Of a stretch of DNA of 64,000 nucleotides, positions 10,689 to 21,372 are shown piece after piece. Made by a program: the position numbers and the translations under genes. Below the pieces are notes generated by a model. That model was not told where the DNA came from, did no database searches, and saw only the letters and a list, made by a program, of their open reading frames with translations. How positions within the stretch are numbered: the stretch's first letter is position 1; every line of letters starts with the position of its first letter. Source of the DNA: Brachionus manjavacas (lineage: Eukaryota; Rotifera; Eurotatoria; Ploima; Brachionidae); NCBI GenBank assembly GCA_019054805.1, contig JAHQIY010000003.1, positions 4,898,001 through 4,962,000 of the forward strand, read 5' to 3'.

Positions 10689-13600
10689 ATTTTATCATCT
10701 ATAAATAATTATAAATATATTCTTTTTTTTTAATTTGACATCACTTATTTTATCAAATAAAAGTCTTAAATTTTGAAATATTCTTTTTTCGAAATTTCCC
10801 TAAATTTCTTGTTCATTTTTTATAATAGTTTTTTCTTAATAGAAGTTCATTTTTTTTCAATTATTTAAAAAAAAAAATTTTAATTAGAAAAATGTTTTTT
10901 TTAATAATTGACTTAAAGATACTAATAAAAATCAAAAGATAACAAGTGACTAGATTTTCTTGAATTGTTTCCTAGTAAAATTTCATATTTAGTATCAGGG
11001 TCAAGTGGTAATTGAGTGAAAAAGGAAAAACAACAAGCATTAAATCTTGATAAAATTTATTTAGAAAGTTTGACTAATAAAAATCATTAGCTTTAATCAA
11101 TTTGAGTTAAATCAAATTCAAATATTTACTTTTTAAATAATGAAATTTATCCGTACTGAACTTGTATCAGATTTATAGTCGAAATTCCGAGCGACATTTT
11201 TCGGCTTATTAATAAATGATCTGGACATAAAATTCACCTTAAAGCCGAGTGAAAAGATAAATATTTTCAGAGTTGAAAAATTTTAATCTTAAATCGCGAT
11301 GAAGTGCACACAAAATATTTAAATATTCATTTACTTAAATAATCTTTAAATAAATATAATCTCATAAAAATAAGGAAGAGAAGCATTCATTTTTTGTTGG
11401 GAAAATAGCTGATCTTCGCTTTGAGTATTTTCCAATAATCAACTGTGTATTCACCGATTTATTTACTCTTTATCATTCGTCTTTATGTTTATTTAGATAG
11501 TTTCAGTTTTCAAATAAGTTTTTTTTTTAACAATTTAATGTAAAATTTTATTTTATTTGATATCATATTTATTTATAAACTCTTAATAAACGGATTTGAA
11601 AATTAAATTTTGGTTTTTCTAATTTTTAACTAGAATTCACTAAGCCTTGAAGACTAAAATTATTTTTTTCAATAGATTTTTATTACTTTTGTTTAAATTT
11701 ATCAATTAAAAAAAAGTCTTCCAAAATTAATCCCATAAGCCTATGAGTGTTAGACCACTCTTTTTGGAATATGATCGATTTTAAATTAAAATTTTTTTAA
11801 TAATTTTGATTTTTTAGAAAAAAAAATATTTAGGTTCGAAAATAATTAATATTCTTGTAATAACAACGGATATAGACCGATTTTTTACACTACTACAAAT
11901 GGTACAAAAAATATCCAAGAACTAAATGGAAAATTTTTTGTTTCTATTTTTTGTGTAAAAAAATTTACAGATTTATCATGAAGAATTTTATTAAGTTTTT
12001 TATATATTAATGACGCAGAAAATTTTGGTGATTTTTTTTTCTTCAAATCTTGGAATCGACCAGTTCAAATGAGCAAAAGTTTTTCCCAAATTTAGTTTTG
12101 CAATTTTTTTTCCGGAGTTGTTAAAAGATTGAATTTTGGTGATCCATTATTCAAGATTCTTTTTAACAATTTTATTTTTATCATTACAAATCAAATAGAA
12201 GATTTAGTTAAAACTTAATATTAAAAATATTAAATTTTATCAAGAAATTTTATGGAGATTAATGAAACACTAGCATTATTATTTTAAAAGAAGGCCTCAA
12301 TTCATCATATTGATTAGCTGCTTGACAAATTAAGTGTAAAAGCGACATCTAAATTGAAGTGAACGATGTTCAATACAAAAATATTTCTATGAACATGAAC
12401 CTTTAATGACATCATTAAGCCTATAAATTTACCTAAAATTTTACCTTAGTTGCTTGCAAAATATTAAAGCTTTAGTTAGCGTGCAGTTTCAAAGAAGGAA
12501 TAATCAAAAATGGAGTTATAGGCCTTTAACTATTTGTAAGCGTAGATTTAGTCAATGGCCAAGAGCTTTGTGAAAAAAAATATTTAGCTTTTCAAGAGTC
12601 TGAGTACACAAGTCGTTGAAGTGAGCCAAACAAAGTTTTTCCTCAGAATTTTAGTTTTACCTTTAAAAGATGGTTACGAATTTCAAAGAAAGCAAAATAT
12701 TCATTTTTTAAACCCCACCATCTCGTTAGAAAAAAAATAAAGTAAAATTCATTTGATAAGTCATCGGTTCAATATCTTACCGGACTGTTATTATTTTTAT
12801 TATTTTGATTTTTTTATTTTGAAATTAAAAAAAAAGTACATTGTTTTTTATCCATTGGTTTGTATAGATCAAGCTATTGCTCCTTCAGAATAAAAATTAA
12901 AAAAAATTACAAAAAAAACATAACATTGTAACAGAGTTGTTTAAAAGTCCCAAATTTAAAGTCCAAGTTCGGACTTTTTTTTATTTTTTTTTAATTAAAG
13001 TTCAAGCCAAAGACTTATCATTCATTTAAAAAATTGATTCAAATTTTTTTAGACAAAATTAAAATTAAAAAATTATGTGTAAAAAAAGCTTTATTTTTTA
13101 GATGCAATTTAATTTAAAGTTCTAACAAGTCGTCTACAATGCTAATTATTTTAGAATAAATCAATTCTCTAGTAAAATAGATAGTTTTTATAGATATAAA
13201 ATAATTTGGTACTCAAGCAGCTTTAGATTAATGCCTTAGTCCTGAAATTTGGCACAAGTATCGATTTTGATTACAAAATATTCATTATTTTTCTTATTAG
13301 GTGTTAAATATTTGTTTATTCAAAAATTAACTTTTTTATTACTTATCGTTCTGAATAATTTATTTGTGCCTGAAGTTAAGACTCATGCTGAAAATAAGCT
13401 TTTGTCCGCTCTGAACAAAAAATTACCCAAGAACTCTAGCAATAACACGGAAGCAATTATTTTAAAAGCTTTCTTCTTAAAATAAATCGCTATTTTTCAG
13501 GTAAACAGATATGCTTGCTTTTAGTCCTATTAGACCAAATGAGTCGATAAATTAATTCTATTTGTAGCCAAGAACAAATAGAGCTAAAACAATTTGCATT

Positions 13601-15624
13601 AGGGGTTTTAGACGATTTATATTAAAAAATCGTGAATCGATTTTTGCCTCATTTAAGATTTCCTTTAACAATATTTGTTTCAATCAGGATAACAGGAGTT
13701 AGATATAATAAGTATGTGGCTAGTTTAAATTCACACGGAAAGTGATGCTAAATACAAAAATAATCTTGAATTCTCAATAAATTTTATTGATTTTATATTT
13801 AATTTAAATCACATTCAAAGTATAACAAATGGTTGGACTTGTTAGTTTTTTTTACTTTGGTCGCTGTCATTTATAACAATAATATTTGCAGTATTTTTTG
13901 TTTCTCATTTGACTTGTTCGGCCACTAAAATAATATTTAAATCCACTTAAAATAAATGAAAGTTTATCGATTATTAGTTCCTGTTTGTCTAAAACCATCA
14001 GGTACAACTAAAACAACAGCGTTTATTTACAAGCTATTATCTGTGCTAGTCTTGACACTTTCTCAACCAGTAATTCAAAACTTTTAAGTTTGGTCAAGAT
14101 TTTCGAAGTGTTTAGCTTAATCCTTTTTTTTAAATAAAATTATCTATTTAATCCACTACTCAACAAAAAGTACTTGTAATTTGATTAGATTTTAATTTGA
14201 AATCGAACACCAAGTTAGATATTTTTATCATTTTATTTCGACCATTAACATTCGGTCAATATTAAGTCCAGTTTCTGAATCAACAACCATCACTACTTTG
14301 AATGAATTTAATAATTATTTTTTTTTCATTTATTTAAAGAGTGAATTTAATAAAAAAATTGATTTTTCAAATCAAAAAAATTGAACAATTCAATTCAAAT
14401 TTATTTTATGATAATTTTGTTTTTACTTTAATTTTTCAAGTTTAAAGATTTAAGTGACTGTATACAATGAGATGGAATTTTGGAAATGGATCTATTAAAT
14501 GATAATCAATAGCTCAGAGTCTATCAAGAGAAAATACCTTGGGAAAAATTGAGGCTATTTAGGCCTATTTTTGAAAAATCTTTGATCAACGAATAAATTA
14601 ATTTCTAAATAGAGAAATTAAAGGAATTCTTTTTTGATCGATTGAGTCTTAAGGATAAATCGTCTCTTACCTTCGATTCATCAATGTAGGACTATTTTTT
14701 GTCATGATTTAAATTGAAAAATATGGTCTTTGATCTTTTCAAAATTGTCACTTGAATTAATAAAAAAAAACTTAGAGATTAATTAAAAATATTTTCAACT
14801 AAACAATATCAAGATAAGACACACTTTTTAAAAGATGAAAATTTTTTCCCAAAATTGTTTTAATAGGTATTTTTTAGTCGGCTAAGACTTAAATTTACTT
14901 TAAGCTTTAGTTCTTTAGTCTAGAGAGAATTTCAAATTTTAAACGCTCTAAAACAGAACGACTTTTCTAGTATTAATTCCATTTTTTTTAAGTTTCTTAA
15001 TTAAGAGGATTAATGAACATCGAAAAATTTCGGATACAAAAAGCATTTGTTTTAGCAAATTAAAATTGCGTCTTAATTTTGATACAAAATCGAATTTTGA
15101 CCAAATCAGGATAGAATTACTATAATTTAATTTTTTAGCATTATTTTGTAAAATCACGTCAATTTTTTTCTCATATTTATCGGGACAATATTTACTTAAG
15201 AAAAAGATAAAAAAATTATTTCAAAATTTTATTTTAATTCAAAATTAGTACCAAATACTCGTAAAACAATTAGACCACTTAAAACTATTTATTTCACGGA
15301 TGGTTTCTCTAGAGGTTTTTAAAGTGATTGTAAAAAAATTCCGGAAATTTTTTTCAAACATCACTTTTTACGGTTTTGTTTTTTTTGCTCTAAATGAAAC
15401 ATAATTGAAAATATTTCTAGTACAAAATCGATTTAGATTGATTTGAAATCAATAGATTTAATCTTATTTTTTATCTTTAAAATTTTTTTTAGATAGACTT
15501 TGTCAATTATTGAAAATCGTCAAGAATAGAAATCTATTAAAAACAAATGACTTAGAGTTTTTTTTTGTTGTACAAAAATTATCTTATTGAGATCGAAAAA
15601 TTCTAGTTCACAAAACTATCTATA
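10689..15624. other. Intergenic region, no gene seen
   Basis: About 4.9 kb between SNAPC4 and the Kirrel-type gene. It is very AT-rich. The only recognisable item is a short reverse-strand LINE-A 3' end at about 12855-12910. The open frames near 13.25 kb and 15.0 kb are hydrophobic or lysine-rich, have no recognisable domain and do not join by splicing into anything longer. Confidence 0.5.
12855..12912 (-). mobile_element. LINE-A 3' end relic
   Basis: On the reverse strand this reads TTATTCTGAAGGAGCAATAGCTTGATCTATACAAA in pieces. It matches the LINE-A terminal motif CTGAAGGAGC...AGCTCGGTACAG with several changes, including a loss of pairing in the second arm. It is a diverged solo 3' end. 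Confidence 0.5.
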
Positions 15625-18141
15625 ATGCTTTTTGGCACTAGCCTAATAAATTTGGTCTTGATAAAATTTGCGATCTCGCTCGAGATCCAGAGCAATCCGG
15701 ACGATCAATACACCAATTTGAATGGAAATGTGATATTCCCATGTCTAATCAAAGATTACAAAGAAGGAATTGATTATGTTGAATGGTGTAAGAACGATTT
15801 TTGCACATGGGGTCGGACCATTCGTCTGAGCGATGACCGGCTCAGGTACAAAAGTCTTCGAAGGTTCTACATAATTGGCAATCGAAGCAATGGTGAATGG
15901 AATTTATTCATCCAAAACATAACTGCTAATGATGTTGGAAAATACAAATGTACAGTAACTCGTAGAGTGGACAAAAACGTTTTTAAGATAAATTCAAGTT
16001 CAGCAAGTCTTAGAATAATGAGTAAGAAAATGCATTTTTTACTTAGAATTTTAACTTAGAATCATTTTTTATAAAGAAAAACCAACCAAAATTGAATTAA
16101 ATCATCAAAATTCGGTGGAGATCATTTTGGATCAAACTGAAAATATCGAATGCTTGGTACATAATTCAGTGCCTGAGCCGAACATAAATTGGTTTATGAT
16201 GGACACAGTTGTTTTTGAAGAAATCACTGAAGCAAATAGCTTAAATAGGCTCAAAAGCATAAAATTGGTTGAAAATTTGCATTCGAGTTTTCAAATTTCG
16301 ACATTCAAAAATTCTGAATCAGTTTTTATCAACAGACTTAGTTTGACAGGTAGCATGGATTTGGCAAGAAAGACTTTAATAGCTTTAGTCGAGCACCCTT
16401 TACTCAACAAACCTGTACTAAAAGCCGTTCAAATGAACCTAAAATGTGGGATTTTAAATTAAATAAAAAAAGATAGAAATTATTGTTTAAATTTAGATCC
16501 GCCTATTTTGTCTATTGATTATGAACCAAAAGAGCCTTTGGAAGAAGGCAAAACATTCACCTTTTATTGTAAATCAGAGTCAGTTGATGATGAAAAAAAT
16601 CATTCCAAAAAGTTAGATTTTTACTTTAAAAAAATAGAATAAAAAATATTTTAAAATTTTTAAGGAATTTTTTTCATTTGAACGAGAAATTTAAATTTTA
16701 CAGCATTAATGGGTCCATTAAACTAAGATTAAATCGCAAAATGAATTCAAGTTTATTAGTGTGTGAAGATAGTAATCTAATTGGAAAAAGTATTTTGAAC
16801 TATTCTATGGACATATTATGTATTTTTTTTTAAATACCGAAAAATTCAAATCTTAATTTTTTTAATAAGATCCACCGAAATTTATAAATAAACCAGACTC
16901 AATAGTTGTGATCAGAAACAAAACGGATGGAATTTCTTTACACTGTTCAGTTGATTCCAATCCTAAGTCTGAAATTCGGTGGGTCAAAAATTTTGGTAAA
17001 GTAATTCATATTGGTGAAAGGCTCAATTTGAGTGAAAGTGTTGACGGAGAATACGAGTGTCAGGCGCATTCAGGAAAATTTCCCCCTACTTCTTCCAAAG
17101 TTTCACTGATTACTGAGGGTCCACCTTTATTTATTGGCCAGGATACGTTTTTTATCAATTCTAAAAAAGAATTAGACATTTATTTTAATATTTTGTCAAG
17201 TCCTTCTTATGAGGTAAATCAAAAGATTGAAATAAAATCATGAGATTTGAGCTTTTTTTTTTAGTCAGGACCAATTTGCTTCAAAATGGACGAAAATAAC
17301 TCAATGGTAGTCAGTACTGTTTATCCATCTAAAGAAAATGAAAAGTTCAGTCTGTTGCAAGACGATTTTAAAGAGCTTAAAATGTCTACTAGATTCAAAA
17401 TGGTAGTTAGAGAGGCAAATAGTGAAGATGAAGGGTTTTATAATTGCACAGTTGCCAATGAATTTGGAAATGCGTTCTATGGATTTAAAGTAAAAAGAAA
17501 AAGTAAATTTTTTTCAAATTTAATTTTTCCAATTTAACTATTTTTCAATCATTAGGCGAACCGATCAATGCTTTGCTGACTTTAGCGTTGATAATAATTT
17601 TTTCGATTTTGATTTTTTTTTTAATTTTGTCTATTTTTGCTTTGATTTGTATGCAGCGAATCCGCAAAGATAAAGTGACCAAAGCTTTGCCAAGTGTTTC
17701 AGATCATTCTGGATGTGAGCACAATGACAAATCGCCTCAACAGTATCAAATTTATACATGTGAAAATGCGGTATTTAAAGAAATGTCAAAAAATTTGTCA
17801 GATGTAGATTTTATAAAATTACTAATAAATAAATATTATTTTTTTTTAATAAAAGGATAGAAAAATTGATAACTCATTCAAAAAACAGTCAAATCAGATA
17901 TCGCTGGTAGTCGAACAAAATTCATTAGAATCGCTAAGTGAATGTGTTAAATTTCCGTCAGACACTCAGAATTTAATATTCATCGACAAATTAAAATCAA
18001 TAGGTCAATCGGATCTAACCGGTAAGTACTTATAAATTAATTTCTTTATTGTAATTGTTCTAACATTTTCACTTGAAAATAGCTAATGGGATTTATCAAA
18101 AAGCAAATATATATTCGTCAAGATTTCAGACAAATGTCTAG
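15625..18141 (+). CDS. KIRREL: Kirrel/nephrin-family immunoglobulin cell-adhesion receptor
   Basis: Kirrel proteins are type I membrane receptors that pair cells in filtration, muscle and neuronal contacts. The exons are 15625-16021, 16077-16445, 16497-16611, 16665-16819, 16870-17213, 17265-17502, 17556-17803, 17856-18021 and 18083-18141, giving 696 residues in frame. A signal peptide (about 1-19) is followed by five Ig domains. Ig1 has C40, W54 and C109 with DVGKYKC, and the family-like GNRSNGEWNL before it. The domain joints carry YPP (exons 2/3 and 4/5) and EGPP, as in Kirrel. The transmembrane helix is at about 545-572. A cytoplasmic tail of roughly 120 residues ends in T-N-V, a class I PDZ ligand like the T-H-V of vertebrate Kirrels. 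One oddity is that Ig2 has C158 but alanine at 235, where the second disulfide cysteine is expected. The order and number of domains fit Kirrel better than nephrin, which has more Ig domains. Confidence 0.85.
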
Positions 18142-18862
18142 TTCTATTGTTTTTCGTTTTTTAATGAGATTTTTAGTGTTTAAATAAAAAAATAATTTAT
18201 TTTCAAAATAAAAGTGTTAAATACTAATTATTTATTTGATCATTTTCAATGCTGAGTTTTAGAAATGACACCTGTTTTTGTATTGAACATTTAAATTAAA
18301 GCAAAAAATTTATATTTTTTGTACAATTTTATTTTAGCTATCTCAATTTTGAAAATTAAATATTTTATGAAATCAATTTTTTTTTTAATTTTGCGAATTA
18401 TTTTAATTTGATATTTCATGAAAAAAAGAAGCAAGAAGGTTTAAACGAAGGATTCGATATTTCGAACGAAGCGAACCCTGGTCTAACCCAAAGTTATTTT
18501 AACCTAAAACAGCAATATTTTATATATTAGATTTGAGAAATTAGGAAGCACTTGTTTTAGTTTTAGAAAAAATTGAAAAAAATTGATCAGCATTTAATAT
18601 GATATGAAAGTATCAGATAAGTGCTGTAAATTTATTTGAATAAGGCAAGTTTCTTTTTCTATTTAACTTTTTTGAAATATTTAAATTACGTTGTTTAATT
18701 AAAACAGAATACTTAAGCATGTTAAAATTTGAAATATAATTACGCAATAATTTTTAGAAATGCAAAATAGAAAAAAAAACTTGCCATATCTGTAATGAAA
18801 AATAACTTCTTTAGACTGAGAAAAAACGAAAGAAAAAAAATTTAAAATAAAGTGAAAAAAAT

Positions 18863-18940
18863 AAAATGTTTTTATTTTGTTCCTAATTCAGTATTTTAGT
18901 TTTTAAATTGCATATTATTGTTATTTAAAAATATTATTCG
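18863..18940 (+). repeat. Dispersed repeat, inverted copy at 30.05 kb
   Basis: The segment with TTTTGTTCCTAATTCAGTA and TTGCATATTATTGTTATTT matches the reverse complement of about 30035-30110 almost base for base, and more loosely 30700-30745. It is part of a MITE-like family with long terminal inverted repeats. Confidence 0.6.
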
Positions 18941-20349
18941 CGAAACTAAAATAAATCTCTAATATTTGAAATAATAATGACAACTTTCTATTAAAAAGGC
19001 GCCGCCTTAGCCTACCCGTCCAACCGGCCTAGTCGGCCATGTCGGCCAATATTTTAGTTTAGCCTGACTTTAAAAATAAAAATTATGAAAATCAAGAAAT
19101 AAAAAATCAAAAAATATAAATTTATTTTTCAAGTTATTTTTAAATAAAAATCAAATAAATTTTAATTGAGTTTTTATTTTTTCTTTAATTTTTTAAATCA
19201 AATTCAATTTTGTAAATCAATTTTAATTTAAATTTTCACTTATAAGTCAAGACTTTTCTGGATTTTGAGTTTCAAATACCAGAAAAAAATTTTCAATCGC
19301 TTTCTTTTGGGTTACTTTTTATTTTTATTTTAAACGTAGGGATTTAATCTTTATAGCTCAGTGCGTCACCCACAGTCACTCAACCAACTTGTCCGACTCG
19401 TACCACCCACTCAACCAATTAAAATGCCTTACGAAAATCTTAAATGTGAGTTAAAAAAGAAAAACTTTTATCTATTTAATTAAAAAAATTCCAGATTTTA
19501 TATTTTAATAAAGGATAACCAGCACAGGTTATATTTTAAAAATCTGTTAATATAGTATATCTAATGTGAGATTCCGGAACGGTCAAAAAATCAAGGCTTG
19601 GACAAATAAAAAATTCAATTTCCAAATTTAATTTTAATAATAATAGGTAACGTCATTAATTAATTTTAATAAAGTTAAAATTTTTTTTTTAAGATATTTT
19701 TTTGAAGGAATGCGCAATAAAAAAGTCTCAGACTGGAAGAAGATATGGGCGTACAGCGTCGACGCAAGGAAAAAATTAAAAAAAAAAACTAACTTTAAAT
19801 TTTTTTTTTAAATAAAAAAATTAAAGAAAAAAAAAATTTTGATCGGACGTGTCGGCTGAGTGAGTGAGTCGGAATGTTTTCACCGCAACAATTTTTCCAT
19901 TATTTCATTTACAGAACTAATAAAGGAAATAGATAAAATCATAATGAACCGATTGTCAAATTGTGGAATTTTGAAAAAAATTTAATTTTTTTTATGCAAA
20001 ATTAATAAATCTTTTAATGAACAAGAATTCAATGCTAAGGTTTTCGATTTAAATAATATTTTTTTTCAGATAAAGAAGCAACAATTTTAGTTTTATAACA
20101 TTAATTTGTTAATTTTTTAAATTAAACAAATATTAATTTTATACAAAAATTTTGCAAATTTTGCAAATTGAAGTTTCTGACCAATTTTTAATCCTCATTT
20201 CCATTATTAAATTAACAATTTATTGTATTAAGTATTCAAAAATGCTCATAAACTTCAATTGAAAATTTATTTTGGTTTAGAAGAAGGCCATTTGAAATCT
20301 TTAACTTTTTTTATATTTTATGCCAATTTCTCTAACTGCACTTTCTTGT

Positions 20350-20520
20350 AAGATTATGGAACTGGATCAGGACTTCCAATCAGGTCGGAAGCAGCGAGTA
20401 GCAATATAACAGTATGTGGTGGACTGGAAAGAAGTCGCTAGTGCAGTCCCTCAGGGTAGTGTTCTAGGCCTACTCTTGTTCGATATGTACATCAACGAAG
20501 GCTTTCTTCATCCTTGGCCA
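20350..20520 (+). pseudogene. Non-LTR reverse-transcriptase fragment
   Basis: The frame from about 20416 reads VDWKEVASAVPQGSVLGLL then LFDMYINE. This is the VPQGSVLGPLLF.IYIND motif of CR1/L2/Jockey-type reverse transcriptases. Flanking sequence is degenerate and stops follow. It is a short dead piece on the plus strand, upstream of and unrelated to the pyruvyltransferase gene. Confidence 0.7.
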
Positions 20521-21372
20521 GCTAAGAAGAACGTTCAGATTCTAGACCATCTTCATGTCAATATAAGATTTGATGAGTACAAACTCACTTGTATTGTGTG
20601 TTTGTAGTTTAGTCTACTAAAATTACTTTAATATTTTCTGAGTAAATTAAACTAATTTAATTTAATGAAAAAAATGTTTTGTTCAAAATAAAATAAAATA
20701 AAAATTGAAAAAACAAAATTTAATTAGTCATGATAATTTCCAATATCTATATTTATTTTTTTTTTATTTTAGTAAAATACCACAATTTAAAGAAATATGT
20801 ATTGAATGTTTCCATTCAAATATTTATACCACAACTATTATCTCTTAAATATTTAAAAAAAAAGTGAATCAGAAAATCTCACTTTTAAGAGTTTTTATTT
20901 TTTATCTAAAAAAAACAAATATTAACAATAAAAGTCTATTGGATAAGGAAATTTGTGAAAAAACTTTTGATTTTTACAATAATTTAGAAGATATTTGAAT
21001 TACCAATATTTTTAAGTAACACTTTGAAATAAAAAGCAATAGTAGTAGACACCATTTTGAAAATGATTTTATCAAATTAATTTTTATCTTTAAATATAAA
21101 GTATTTCAATTTTACAAAAAAAAGTTCAAAATAAATTTTAATTTAAAAAAAATTATTTTAATTCTAACAACTTAAATATTTAACAAAATTATATTCAATG
21201 GTCGAAAGCGACAAACTTTAAAAAAAGCTATAAAGTCGAGTAAACAGAGACTGCTATGGCCAGATAAATTTAATGACTAGTTAACAGGCCGCATATACGA
21301 TTCCAAGCATTATTTTTAAGTGAGGTAAAAAACTAAATGGAGAAGAGGAAATTATAAGCATTATTTAAAAAA

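Larger units (their letters stand above)
18142..21372. other. Intergenic region with repeat fragments
   Basis: This stretch holds no complete gene. It has a copy of a repeat at 18863-18940 that recurs inverted at 30.05 kb, an unusually GC-rich patch at 18995-19050, related GC-richer bits near 19.36 and 19.85 kb, and a reverse-transcriptase relic at 20.4 kb. The rest is A/T-rich without readable structure. Confidence 0.5.

Noticed and set aside
13249-13485. Hydrophobic 78-codon frame that looks like a signal peptide
   Set aside because: No acceptable splice continuation and the leucine/phenylalanine content is what T-rich DNA gives.
19424-19450. ATG followed after a few codons by a GTGAGT donor, a possible first exon
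   Set aside because: Only seven codons and no downstream exon in phase; chance is likely.
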